The position numbers and the translations under genes were made by a program. DNA of 64,000 nt from Labrys sp. WJW (GTDB lineage: Bacteria > Pseudomonadota > Alphaproteobacteria > Rhizobiales > Labraceae), in NCBI RefSeq assembly GCF_001676615.1, contig NZ_LYXZ01000001.1, forward strand, positions 372,001 to 436,000, given 5' to 3'. The notes below the pieces were generated by a model, which saw nothing but the letters and a program-made list of their open reading frames with translations, had not been told where the DNA came from and did not search any database. Numbering within the stretch: position 1 is the first letter of the stretch; each line of letters starts with the position of its first letter. Positions 16,520 through 24,769 of this stretch are shown piece by piece.

Positions 16520-16622
16520 TTAAAGCGTTTTGCGATTTGACGCAGTCACCCGAAATCGCAAAGACGCGTCGAAACGAAAAGTTAGATCAAAGAGCGTTCA
16601 GCCCTGAACGCGCTTTGCTCTA
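16520..16622 (+). repeat. Dispersed intergenic repeat, copy B (about 104 bp)
   Basis: Second copy of the element at 3225 and 48368. It reads TAAAGCGTTTTGCGATTTG at the left, CGCAAAGACGCGTCGAAAC in the middle and GAACGCGCTTTGCTCTAG at the right. It occupies nearly the whole gap between the SMP-30 gene and the LacI gene. Its left end is 12 nt from the LacI start codon, the same offset as copy A has to its neighbour. Confidence 0.8.
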
Positions 16623-16656
16623 GGGCAGTTCTGGCGCAATCGCCATAGTGGGAGCG

Positions 16657-17565
16657 TTACCAGCCCGGAGGGTGATTGTTAACGTAGATGGCATAGAGGG
16701 AGCTCTGCGCCGTGATGAAGAGGCGGTTGCGCTTCGGGCCACCGAAGCAAAGATTGGAAACGATCTCCGGAACCTTGATGCGCCCGATCAGGCTGCCGTC
16801 CCTGGTATAGACTCGGACAGAATCGGCGCTGGAAGCCCAGACATTGCCGTCGCGGTCGACACGGAACCCATCGAAGAAACCGGCCTCGCACACGGCAAAG
16901 CTCCTTGCTGGACCGATGACCTCGCCTGACGCGGACAGATCATAGGCATGGATAGCCCGCGGCAGCCCGGGAACGTGGCTGGCACCGGTATCGGCGACAT
17001 AGAGCAGGCTTTCGTCCGGGGAGAAGGCCAGGCCGTTGGGCTTGATGCGATCGGTGATGACAGGCCGGACCGCGCCAGTGGCGGCGTCGACGCGGTAGAC
17101 ATGCGAAGCCCCGATCTCGGAGACGGCGGCATGCCCCTCGTAATTGCTGTCGATGCCGTAGGTCGGGTCGGTGAACCAGATCGAGCCGTCGCTCTTCACC
17201 ACCACATCATTGGGGGAGTTCAGGCGCCTACCGTCATGGCCGTCGGCCAGCACGCTCCAGCGCCCGTCCGGCTCCAGCCGCGTCACGCGGCGACCGCCAT
17301 GCTCGCAAGCGATCACCCTGCCGGCCCGGTCCAGCGTGTGGCCATTGTGATAGCCGCAGGGGCTCTCGAAGACACTGACCGACCCGTCCGTCTCGTCGAA
17401 ACGCATCAGGCGGTCATTGGGAATATCCGACCACAACACGGATTTGGCGGCCGGCACATAGACTGGCCCTTCGGCCCAGCGGCATCCGGTCCAGAGCTTT
17501 TCGAGCCGGGCGTGGCCGATGATCAGGGCGGCGAAACGATCGTCGAGGATCTCGTAATCGCTCAT
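16657..17565 (-). CDS. SMP-30/gluconolaconase/LRE-family lactonase
   Basis: A 302-residue six-bladed beta-propeller lactonase. Family marks are WAEGPVYVPAAKSVLWSDIP near residue 30 (the EGP metal-binding Glu), NSPNDVVVKSDGSIWFTDPT (the Asn and Asp metal ligands) and KPNGLAFSPDESLLYVADT. It would open an aldonolactone to the aldonate in the periplasm or cytoplasm; no signal peptide is seen. In this operon it may supply idonate or gluconate from the lactone to IdnD/IdnO. It starts 3 nt after the stop of the upstream small gene, which implies translational coupling. Confidence 0.88.
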   Translation of the reverse strand: MSDYEILDDRFAALIIGHARLEKLWTGCRWAEGPVYVPAAKSVLWSDIPNDRLMRFDETDGSVSVFESPCGYHNGHTLDRAGRVIACEHGGRRVTRLEPDGRWSVLADGHDGRRLNSPNDVVVKSDGSIWFTDPTYGIDSNYEGHAAVSEIGASHVYRVDAATGAVRPVITDRIKPNGLAFSPDESLLYVADTGASHVPGLPRAIHAYDLSASGEVIGPARSFAVCEAGFFDGFRVDRDGNVWASSADSVRVYTRDGSLIGRIKVPEIVSNLCFGGPKRNRLFITAQSSLYAIYVNNHPPGW

Positions 17566-17568
17566 CCC

Positions 17569-17913
17569 TCAGCCCCGTTCCGACGACATCGGGAACTCGT
17601 CGGCGCGGAAGATCGTGTGAAAGATGTCGCCGTCGAACAGGGGCATCAGCTCGGCGGTGACCGCCCGGCTTTTGGTCCTGACCTCGGAGGCGAGAGCCTC
17701 CTCGATGGCGGCACGCGAGGGGTAGCGGATGGCCAGCACCATGGCGTAATGCGGCTCCTCCACATCGGCCTCTTCCTGGCGCAGCACACGCACCTCGTCG
17801 GCCCCCGGGAAGCGGGTCCAGAGCGGCACGAGCCTGTCGCGCACGAATCGCGTGAAGGCCTCTTCCGACCCTGGCCGGACATGGCCCCGAAAAAAGGCGC
17901 AGCGTATGTACAT
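17569..17913 (-). CDS. Small conserved protein, dimeric alpha-beta barrel-like
   Basis: A protein of about 114 residues starting MYIRCAFFRGHVRPGSEE. I do not recognise a named family with certainty. The alternation of short strands and amphipathic helices (SEEAFTRFVRDRLVPLWTRF, YAMVLAIRYPSRAAIEEAL) and its length resemble the ABM/EthD/Dabb ferredoxin-like dimers. The start is uncertain: no strong ribosome site precedes this ATG, and an in-frame ATG at 17961 would add 16 residues. Its stop is 3 nt from the lactonase start, so it belongs to the idonate operon, perhaps as an accessory in lactone or acid metabolism. Confidence 0.65.
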   Translation of the reverse strand: MYIRCAFFRGHVRPGSEEAFTRFVRDRLVPLWTRFPGADEVRVLRQEEADVEEPHYAMVLAIRYPSRAAIEEALASEVRTKSRAVTAELMPLFDGDIFHTIFRADEFPMSSERG

Positions 17914-18041
17914 GACGGAGCTACCATTGAGGTGAAGCGAAAGTCGAGGCATCCGTTTCAACGCGCGAACCGGACGCTGTAAACTGTTGTTCTAACTGTA
18001 CAATTGCGGGGACGCCTACGCGCCCCCGCCACGTCTCCGGG

Positions 18042-19151
18042 TCAGTTGACACCCCAGATCTTCTTGTAGGCATCCCTGTAGCCATTGTCGGGATCGAAGA
18101 CGTTCTTGGGGCCGCCGTCGAAGCCGATATTGTCGGGCGTGACCAGGTGCACGCCGGGAACGTAGCCCGACCATTTCTCGCCGGCGAAGGCGCGGTTCAG
18201 TTCGTCGACCAGCTGCCAGCCCTGCATGGCCAGGGGCTCCGGCACCGTCGCGGCCTGGTGATCCTTGGCACGGATGCGCTGATAGGCGGCCTCGGAGCCG
18301 TCACCTGCCGAGATGTTCTGGGGATCGCCATCCCCGGCAATGCCGGCTGCGGCCAGCGAAGGCGGCATGAAGTCGTAATAGAGGTCGTTGATCGCCAGGG
18401 AATGGGTCCACTTGGCACCTTGCTGCTGCAGGAGTGTGGTGGTCAGCTGGGGGATGCGGGTCGAAACATCCGAGAGCGGCGTGTCCTGGAAGGACAGCAC
18501 GGCACAGCCCTGGCATTTCTTGATGACTTCCTCCATCGCCCGTCCCTTGGCGATGGCGATGGCATAGGTCGAATCGGCGAAGATCACCACGCCGGCCTTG
18601 CCGTCGGAATCGGCGATCGCCTTCATGGCCGCGACCTTGGCGACTTCCATGGCATCGGTGGTGACATTGGCGAAGACAGGCGTGCCGTCGAGGGGGCCGG
18701 GCTTGGGGCCCGAGTGCCAGCCGACGATGGTGATGCCCTGCTTGGCCGCCTCCTCCAGCGCCGCCTTCTGCTCGACCGCATCGCTGCCGCCGACGATGAT
18801 CGCATCCGGCTTGAGCGCAACGGCCTGGCTCAGCCCCGCGGCCTGGCCGGATACCGTGCCCTGCCCGTCGATCTCGCGATAGGTCCAGCCGATCACGCCG
18901 GCCGCTTCCTTGACGCCCTGGGCCACGCCCAGGATGCCGCCATTGCGCATGTCACCCGCCACATAGACCACGGTCTTCTTGGCCACGGCCTTGGGACCGG
19001 AGGTTGGCCCGTCCCATTTGTCGGCGCGGGCCGCAGCCTTGGCGACGACCGCCTTCGCCTCGTCGACAAAGGCATCCGCCCGGGCCACGGCGGGCGCCAG
19101 GGCCAGGGCCGCCAAGCCGGCAGCCGCCATCAACACACTTCGTCTCAACAT
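18042..19151 (-). CDS. Periplasmic sugar-binding protein (CUT2 importer 3)
   Basis: A 369-residue type I binding protein. The start at MLRRSVLMAAAG is fixed by AGGAGGAG 6-7 nt upstream. An in-frame ATG 84 nt earlier would put a charged tail before the signal peptide. The signal peptide ends near VARADA. KTVVYVAGDMRNGGILGVAQG begins lobe 1, and DAIIVGGSDAVEQKAALEEAAKQG and VVIFADSTYAIAIAKG are typical lobe segments. It is longer than RbsB and resembles binding proteins of aldonate/sugar-acid CUT2 systems. The operon context suggests an aldonate such as L-idonate, gluconate or a related lactone. Confidence 0.9.
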   Translation of the reverse strand: MLRRSVLMAAAGLAALALAPAVARADAFVDEAKAVVAKAAARADKWDGPTSGPKAVAKKTVVYVAGDMRNGGILGVAQGVKEAAGVIGWTYREIDGQGTVSGQAAGLSQAVALKPDAIIVGGSDAVEQKAALEEAAKQGITIVGWHSGPKPGPLDGTPVFANVTTDAMEVAKVAAMKAIADSDGKAGVVIFADSTYAIAIAKGRAMEEVIKKCQGCAVLSFQDTPLSDVSTRIPQLTTTLLQQQGAKWTHSLAINDLYYDFMPPSLAAAGIAGDGDPQNISAGDGSEAAYQRIRAKDHQAATVPEPLAMQGWQLVDELNRAFAGEKWSGYVPGVHLVTPDNIGFDGGPKNVFDPDNGYRDAYKKIWGVN

Positions 19152-19179
19152 GATCTCTCCTCCTGAATGCGACGGGTCG

Positions 19180-20229
19180 TCAGCTGCCCGTCTTCTTGAA
19201 ATTTCGCGTGGCCGAGCCGCGTCGGCGCTGGGCATAGCCGGCGATGCCGATCGCGATCAGCAGGGTCACGCCGTTGAACATGGGCTCGACCCAGAACGAG
19301 CCGCCGAATTGCTGGATGCCGGCGATGCCGACCGCCAGGATGGCAACGCCCACCACCGTGCCCCAGACATTGACGCGGCCGGGCTTGATGGTGGTGGAGC
19401 CGAGAAAGGCGCCGACGAGAGCCGGCAGCAGATATTCGAGGCCGACGCTGGCCTGGCCGATGCGCAGCTTGGAGGCGAGCAGGACGCCGGCCACCGCCGT
19501 CAGGGCGCCGGAAGCCACGAAGGCGCCCATGGTGTAGCGCTGGACGGGGATGCCGTTGAGCGCCGCCGCCTTCGGATTGGCGCCGATCGTATAGAGGTAG
19601 CGGCCAACAGGCAGGTGCTCGAGGATGAACCACAGGGCCAGGGCAAGGCCTAGCACATAGAAACCCGTGATCGGCAGGCCGAAGACCATGGTGCCGTTGA
19701 GCGACAGGAAGCCCTGGGGCAGGCTCGCCACCACCTGCCGCCCGCCGGTGTGCCAGAGCGCGACGGCGTAGAGCACGGTGCCGGTGCCGAGCGTGGCGAT
19801 GAAGCTGTCGATGCGCGCCACCTCGACCAGCAAGCCGTTGAGCAGGCCGATCAGGGCGCCGAGCAGGATCACCACCACCACCGCCACCGGCCAGGGCAGC
19901 CCGAACATGGTCTGCAGGCTGATGGCGAGGATGTGCCAGAGCACGATGCCGTAGCCGACGGTGAGGTCGATCTTGCCGGCTGCCATCGGGATCATGGCCG
20001 CCAGCGAGAGCATGGCGATGATCGCCTTGTCGGCGATGATGGAGCGGACGTTGAGCATGGTCGGGAAGGTCTGCGGCAGCATCAGCGAGAACAGGACGAT
20101 CAACAGCACCGTCAGGATCGGCAGGCCGTAGACCGGCAGGCGCCGCAGCAGGCGTTCGCCGGCGGAGGCCTGCTTGAGTTCGCCGCGTGTCGGCTCGAGG
20201 GCGTCGGACTTGATGGAGTTGGTGGACAT
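19180..20229 (-). CDS. CUT2 sugar ABC transporter permease (importer 3)
   Basis: Inner-membrane permease of 349 residues with the BPD_transp_2 pattern. It has an N-terminal cytoplasmic tail of about 35 residues before the first helix. MIPMAAGKIDLTVGYGIVLW is the diagnostic stretch seen as TGGIDLSVG in RbsC. LVGAFLGSTTIKPGRVNVWG corresponds to the ATPase-contact loop but departs from the usual GGTSLxGG form. It lies between the ATPase gene (19 nt) and the binding-protein gene (28 nt). Confidence 0.9.
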   Translation of the reverse strand: MSTNSIKSDALEPTRGELKQASAGERLLRRLPVYGLPILTVLLIVLFSLMLPQTFPTMLNVRSIIADKAIIAMLSLAAMIPMAAGKIDLTVGYGIVLWHILAISLQTMFGLPWPVAVVVVILLGALIGLLNGLLVEVARIDSFIATLGTGTVLYAVALWHTGGRQVVASLPQGFLSLNGTMVFGLPITGFYVLGLALALWFILEHLPVGRYLYTIGANPKAAALNGIPVQRYTMGAFVASGALTAVAGVLLASKLRIGQASVGLEYLLPALVGAFLGSTTIKPGRVNVWGTVVGVAILAVGIAGIQQFGGSFWVEPMFNGVTLLIAIGIAGYAQRRRGSATRNFKKTGS

Positions 20230-20248
20230 GGAGCTTTCCTGTCTGCGC

Positions 20249-21748
20249 TCACGCGGCTTCCGAGGCAGATGCGGCCGAGATCACCGCTTCCGTGGTCAGG
20301 GCTGGGCCGGCCAGCTCGGCAATGATCCGACCCCGGTTGAACACCAAGGCGCGGTGGCAGATATGGGCGATTTCCTCAAAATCCGTGGACACCACGATCA
20401 CGGCGAGGCCGGCTTCGAGCGCTCGCGCGATGAGGCGGTAGATCTCGGCCTTGGCGCCGACATCGACGCCGGCCGTCGGATCCTCAGCCACCAGGAGCCT
20501 GCGGCCGGTCGCAAGCCAGCGCCCGACGACAACCTTCTGCTGGTTGCCGCCCGAAAGCCCCTCGATCGGCAGGTCCGGGTCGTTGGGACGCAGCCCGACG
20601 GCCTCTCCCAGTTCGCTCGCCAGCCTAGCCTCGAGCGAGGGTGAACGCGGCGCATACCAGGGCCGGCCGGCGGCCCCCGGATTGAGGAAGGCGTTCTCGC
20701 GAATGCTGAGGGAGGGCGCGAGGGATTCCTCCATGCGGTCCCGGGCAACCAGTCCGACACCAGCGTTCAGCGCCGCCCGGGGCGATGAGAGATCCGGCAC
20801 CTGCCCGTCGATGGTGATCGATCCGCGATGCGGCACCGCCCCGAACAGGCTGCGCCCGATATCCTCCTGGCCCGCGCCGCGCAGGCCGACGAGGCCGAGC
20901 AGTTCGCCCTGGCGGACCTCGAAGCTGACGGGGCCGGCGGCCGGGGTGACGACATCGCGCAGAACCACACGGGCCTGGCCCGAATGGAATTCGGCCTTGC
21001 GGAAAAGCTCCAGCGTTGAGCGGCCGACAATCATGCTGACGAGTTCGTCCGGCGTGGTCTCCGCCACCGGCTTCTCGCCGACCTTGAGGCCGTCGCGCAT
21101 CACCACCACGCGATCGGCGATGCGGAAGATCTCGTCGAGGCGATGGGAGACATAGATCATGCCCACGCCCCGCTCGCGCAGGCGCCGGACCGCCTCGAAC
21201 AGGCGCTCGACCTCGTCGGCCGGCAGGCTGGCCGTCGGCTCGTCGAGCACCAGGAAATCGCAATCCACCACCAAAGCGCGGGCAATGGCGACCAGCGATT
21301 TCTCGGTCCGGCTGAGGCTGTGCACACGCAGGGTCGGATCAATGTCGCAGCCGACCAGCTTCAGGGCCGTCTCGGCCTTGCGTTCCGCCTCGCGCCAGTC
21401 GATGGCGCCCAGCCAGCGCCGGGAGAAGCCTTGCGACAGTCCCATATTCTCTGCCACCGTCATCCATTCGACCAGGCCGAGGTCCTGGTGGATGAAGGCC
21501 ACGCTCTGGCGCTGGCCCCGCGCATTGGCGCGATGGCGATAGACCTCGCCGCCGATGGTGATCTGGCCGTCATCGGCCCTGAAGATGCCGCCGAGAATCT
21601 TGATAAGCGTGGATTTGCCGGCGCCGTTCTCGCCCAGCAGGGCCACAACCTCGCCCCGCCCGACCTCCAGGCTGACGCCATTGAGCGCGCGGGTGCCGCC
21701 GAAGGCCTTGACGACATTCTCGAACCGGAGAGCTTCCTGCCCTGCCAT
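20249..21748 (-). CDS. CUT2 sugar ABC transporter ATPase (importer 3)
   Basis: Two-domain ATPase of 499 residues. I start at MAGQEALRFENV with GGAGGA 8 nt upstream. An ATG at 21841 lies inside the predicted operator and would add 31 unrelated residues. The first P-loop is GENGAGKST and Walker B is VLDEPTASLP. The second domain has LSGGNQQKV, but where relatives read LLDEPTRGVDVG this one reads VAEDPTAGVDVG, so the Asp-Glu pair is swapped. The first site is intact. An operator of the LacI type lies 75 bp upstream, so the importer part of the operon can be controlled separately from idnO. Confidence 0.92.
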   Translation of the reverse strand: MAGQEALRFENVVKAFGGTRALNGVSLEVGRGEVVALLGENGAGKSTLIKILGGIFRADDGQITIGGEVYRHRANARGQRQSVAFIHQDLGLVEWMTVAENMGLSQGFSRRWLGAIDWREAERKAETALKLVGCDIDPTLRVHSLSRTEKSLVAIARALVVDCDFLVLDEPTASLPADEVERLFEAVRRLRERGVGMIYVSHRLDEIFRIADRVVVMRDGLKVGEKPVAETTPDELVSMIVGRSTLELFRKAEFHSGQARVVLRDVVTPAAGPVSFEVRQGELLGLVGLRGAGQEDIGRSLFGAVPHRGSITIDGQVPDLSSPRAALNAGVGLVARDRMEESLAPSLSIRENAFLNPGAAGRPWYAPRSPSLEARLASELGEAVGLRPNDPDLPIEGLSGGNQQKVVVGRWLATGRRLLVAEDPTAGVDVGAKAEIYRLIARALEAGLAVIVVSTDFEEIAHICHRALVFNRGRIIAELAGPALTTEAVISAASASEAA

Positions 21749-21822
21749 CGCGCTCGTCCTCCACAACTTCGAGGGCCTTTCAGCCCCGCAAAGCTCATCC
21801 GGCTCTACGGCCGGTTTTCCAA

Positions 21823-21836
21823 TGTTATCGATAACA
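21823..21836. promoter_or_regulatory. LacI/GntR-type operator 1 of the idonate regulon
   Basis: Perfect 14-bp palindrome TGTTATCGATAACA, followed by AACA. Two near-identical copies lie in the 23.7-kb divergent promoter. It is between the GarR-like gene and the ATPase gene of importer 3. It resembles GntR/IdnR sites and is probably bound by the regulator at 15468-16508. Confidence 0.75.
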
Positions 21837-21880
21837 AACATGATCCTGTCAAGGCGCCAGTTCGGTGATCGATCCCGATG

Positions 21881-22786
21881 TCAGTCTTCACCCGATTGCT
21901 CACGAAACCCGGAGAACTGCAGCATGATGGCCGCCGTATCACGAGGGCCCAGGCCAGCGGCCAGCAGGGAACGGTGCAGATCGGCAACCAGCCCGGTCAA
22001 GGGCAGCGGCAGGCGCTGGCTGCCGGAGAAAGCCTGTACGGCCTCCAGATCCTTCATCATGTTGTCGATGCGGCCGGTCGGCGAATAATCGCGCCTTGCC
22101 ATTTTCGGCCCGAACTCCTGCAGGATGGAGCTGTCGGCGCGCCCGCCTTTGAGCGCCTCCGCCAGGCGGGTCGCATCGACGCCCCCCGCCTCTGCCAGCC
22201 TGACGGCTTCCGCGACCGCCTGGAAGCCGAGCGCGCAGAGGACCTGGTTTACCAGCTTGGTGGTCTGCCCCGCGCCGCTGGGACCCATATGCGTATAGTT
22301 GGCGCACAGGCTGTCCATGACAGCACGCGCCCGGTCAACATCGGCGGCGGCCCCGCCGGCCATCACGGTGAGACGGCCCGCCAAGGCCCCCGGTGCACCG
22401 CCGGAAAGCGGGGCATCGACCCATCGCATGCCGGTCGACGTAGCCAGTTGCTCGGCAAACGCCCGCGTCGATGCCGGATCGATCGAAGACATGTCGATCA
22501 GCAGCCCCGAGGCATCCGCTCCCTCCGCAATGCCGCCCGGGCCGAACACGGCACTGCGCACGATCGTGGCACTGTTGAGGCTGGTGATGACGAAGCGGCT
22601 CGCCCTCGCCGCCTCCCGAGCGCTGGCGGCGGAGCTGGCCCCTTTTGCGGCAAGCGCCGCGACCTTGGCCGTGTCCAGGTCGAAGACGGTGACGGCATGT
22701 CCCGTCGCCAGCAGGCGCGTCGCGATCGCCGATCCCATGATCCCGGTTCCGACCACGGAAACGGCGGCTTTCTCGCTCTCGGTCAT
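21881..22786 (-). CDS. NAD(P)-dependent 3-hydroxyisobutyrate/tartronate-semialdehyde reductase family (GarR-like)
   Basis: Beta-hydroxyacid dehydrogenase of about 301 residues. The Rossmann motif GTGIMG lies at residues 13-18. DAPLSGGAPGALAGRLTVMAGG is the substrate-binding signature. GAGQTTKLVNQ carries the catalytic Lys. The start at MTESEKAAVSVV is preceded by GGGAGA. In an idonate/gluconate operon it may reduce a 2-keto or semialdehyde intermediate, but the exact step is unclear because idnD and idnO already complete the idonate to gluconate route. It is unlike the LtnD at 34476 in detail. Confidence 0.82.
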   Translation of the reverse strand: MTESEKAAVSVVGTGIMGSAIATRLLATGHAVTVFDLDTAKVAALAAKGASSAASAREAARASRFVITSLNSATIVRSAVFGPGGIAEGADASGLLIDMSSIDPASTRAFAEQLATSTGMRWVDAPLSGGAPGALAGRLTVMAGGAAADVDRARAVMDSLCANYTHMGPSGAGQTTKLVNQVLCALGFQAVAEAVRLAEAGGVDATRLAEALKGGRADSSILQEFGPKMARRDYSPTGRIDNMMKDLEAVQAFSGSQRLPLPLTGLVADLHRSLLAAGLGPRDTAAIMLQFSGFREQSGED

Positions 22787-22864
22787 CGGCTGTTCTCCCC
22801 TTCGTCCCACCGCAAGAAGCTGAGAGGGATGCAGCGTCCCTCTCCTCGCCCGCCTCAGGAAAAC

Positions 22865-23626
22865 CTACAGGCTCGAGGTGATCCCGCCATCGACATAGAG
22901 GACATGCCCGTTGACGAAGCTGGAAGCGTCCGAGGCGAGAAAGATCGCCGCGCCCGCCAGTTCCTTCACCTCGCCCCAGCGGCCTGCCGGCGTGCGCTTC
23001 TCCAGCCAGGCCGAGAAATCGGCATCGGCGACCAGGGCGGCATTGAGCTCGGTCTTGAAATAGCCGGGGCCGATGGCGTTCACCTGCAGGCCATGGCGGG
23101 CCCAATCGGTGGCCATGCCCTTGGTCAGCATCTTCAGCGCGCCCTTGGTTGCGGTGTAGGGCGCGATGCCGGGGCGCGCCAACTCGCTTTGTACCGAGCA
23201 GATGTTGATGATCTTGCCCCGCCCTCGCGGAATCATGCGCCGGGCCACGGCCTGCCCGACCAGGAAGGCACTGTCGATATTGGTGGCGCACAGCCGCTTC
23301 CAGGCGTCGAGCGGGAAAGTCTCCAGCGGTGCCCGGTGCTGCATGCCGGCATTGTTGACGAGAATGTCGATGGGCCCCAGCGTCTGCTCGATAGCGGCGA
23401 TGCCGGCCTCGACGGCTTCGGGATCGGCGGCGTCGAACGGCGCGATATCGACGGTAGAGGCTTTGGCGGCGAGTGCTGCCTTGGCGTCCTCAAGGCGATC
23501 GAGATTGCGGGCGTTGAGCACCACGCTGGCACCGGCACTGGCCAGCGCCTCGGCAATGGCGTAGCCGATGCCCTTGCTGGCCCCGGTTATCAGGGCCCTG
23601 CGCCCGGTCAGGTCGAACAGCGTCAC
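22865..23626 (-). CDS. idnO: Gluconate 5-dehydrogenase (5-keto-D-gluconate reductase), IdnO-like
   Basis: SDR of 253 residues, nearly the length of E. coli IdnO (254). I use a GTG start at 23626 because GAGGGAGA lies 6 nt upstream and the protein then begins at LFDLTGRRALITG. NAD(P) motif TGASKGIG at 14-21; catalytic Ser144, Tyr157, Lys161. The stretch IINICSVQSELARPGIAPYT, plus GPGYFKTEL and TPAGRWGEVKEL, is specific for gluconate 5-dehydrogenases. It interconverts 5-keto-D-gluconate and D-gluconate in the cytoplasm, the second step after IdnD. The operator at 23684 lies 58 bp before the start. Confidence 0.92.
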   Translation of the reverse strand: MTLFDLTGRRALITGASKGIGYAIAEALASAGASVVLNARNLDRLEDAKAALAAKASTVDIAPFDAADPEAVEAGIAAIEQTLGPIDILVNNAGMQHRAPLETFPLDAWKRLCATNIDSAFLVGQAVARRMIPRGRGKIINICSVQSELARPGIAPYTATKGALKMLTKGMATDWARHGLQVNAIGPGYFKTELNAALVADADFSAWLEKRTPAGRWGEVKELAGAAIFLASDASSFVNGHVLYVDGGITSSL

Positions 23627-23683
23627 GTCGGTCTCCCTCGTCTTCCCGGCGCCGCTCGACATCGACGCTCTTCCCCTCCAAAT

Positions 23684-23697
23684 TGATATCGATAACA
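23684..23697. promoter_or_regulatory. LacI/GntR-type operator 2 of the idonate regulon
   Basis: TGATATCGATAACA, differing from the perfect palindrome at 21823 in one base. It is 58 bp upstream of idnO in the divergent idnO/hydroxyacid dehydrogenase intergenic region. Confidence 0.72.
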
Positions 23698-23786
23698 AAA
23701 CTTGTCAACGCGGTTGCAGGGTGTCCCCTCCCTTTGCCTTCGAACGCCGAACGGAATCGAAAGATGCTTGCTCCCTTGATCAATTA

Positions 23787-23800
23787 TGATATCGATAACA
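23787..23800. promoter_or_regulatory. LacI/GntR-type operator 3 of the idonate regulon
   Basis: TGATATCGATAACA, identical to operator 2 and 103 bp from it. It is 21 bp upstream of the hydroxyacid dehydrogenase start, so it overlaps that promoter. The two sites could be bridged by a LacI tetramer or a dimer pair with DNA looping. Confidence 0.72.
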
Positions 23801-23821
23801 AAAATACTGCCTGAGGCGATA

Positions 23822-24760
23822 ATGACGAAACCGGACCTGCTGATGATGGGCTCCTACCCCGACCGGGATATGGAAGTCCTCTCGAGCACCTATCGGCTGC
23901 ACAAGCGCTGGGAGTTCGGCCCCGAAGGGCTTTCCGCCTCTGCCCGTCCCCTCATCCGCGCCATCGCCACACGCGGCGATCTGGGCGTGGACACCCAGAC
24001 GCTGGAGATCCTCCCCCATCTGGAAATCATCGCCTGCTACGGTGTCGGCGTCGATGCCATCGATGTCGATACGGCGCGCCGGCGGGGCATTCGCGTCACC
24101 AACACGCCCGACGTCCTCAACGGCGACGTCGCCGACCTCGCGGTCGGCCTCGCCTTGGCCGCAATGCGGCGCATTCCGGCCGGAGACGCCCATGTGCGCT
24201 CGGGCGACTGGACAAAGGGAAATCCGCCGCTGGCGCCGCGGCTGCACGGCAAGAAGCTCGGCATCGCCGGGCTCGGCCGCATCGGCGCGACCGTCGCCCG
24301 CCGATTTTCGGGTTTCGACATGGATATCGGCTATTTCGGCCGTTCGCCGCACGAGGATGCGCCCCATCGCTTCTTTGACGACCTGACGGCGCTCGCGGCC
24401 TGGGCGGATCTGCTCGTCCTGACCCTTCCCGGCGGTGCTGCGACCCAGAAGATCGTCGGCGCGGAGGTCCTGCGGGCGCTCGGGCCCGAGGGATATCTCG
24501 TCAACGTCTCGCGCGGAACCACCGTCGACGAGGAAGCGCTGCTGCAGGCGCTCGAGGACAAGACGATCGCCGGGGCCGGCCTCGACGTCTTCTGGAACGA
24601 ACCGCACATCGATACCCGCTTTGCCAGGCTCGGCAATGTCGTGCTGCAGCCCCATCTCGGCAGTGCGACGATCGAGACCAGGCTGGCGATGGGCCAGCTG
24701 GTACGGGATAATCTTGCCGCGCATTTCGCCGGTCTTCCGCTTCTGACACCGGTCATTTGA
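23822..24760 (+). CDS. D-isomer-specific 2-hydroxyacid dehydrogenase (GhrB/2-ketogluconate reductase-like)
   Basis: NAD(P)-dependent dehydrogenase of 312 residues. The start at MTKPDLLMMGSYP has GAGG 5 nt upstream. GVGVDAIDVDTARRRGIRVT precedes the nucleotide domain, GIAGLGRIGATVAR is the Rossmann motif, and the catalytic set is Arg in NVSRGTTVDEEAL, Glu in DVFWNEP and His in LQPHLGSAT. It belongs to the glyoxylate/hydroxypyruvate/2-ketoaldonate reductases. Co-regulation by operator 3 suggests reduction of a ketoaldonate such as 2-ketogluconate. It is followed 9 nt later by idnD. Confidence 0.87.
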   Translation: MTKPDLLMMGSYPDRDMEVLSSTYRLHKRWEFGPEGLSASARPLIRAIATRGDLGVDTQTLEILPHLEIIACYGVGVDAIDVDTARRRGIRVTNTPDVLNGDVADLAVGLALAAMRRIPAGDAHVRSGDWTKGNPPLAPRLHGKKLGIAGLGRIGATVARRFSGFDMDIGYFGRSPHEDAPHRFFDDLTALAAWADLLVLTLPGGAATQKIVGAEVLRALGPEGYLVNVSRGTTVDEEALLQALEDKTIAGAGLDVFWNEPHIDTRFARLGNVVLQPHLGSATIETRLAMGQLVRDNLAAHFAGLPLLTPVI

Positions 24761-24769
24761 GAGGTAGCC

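Noticed and set aside
21878..23686. A 602-codon plus-strand frame
   Set aside because: Antisense to the GarR-like gene and idnO, both with clear catalytic motifs.
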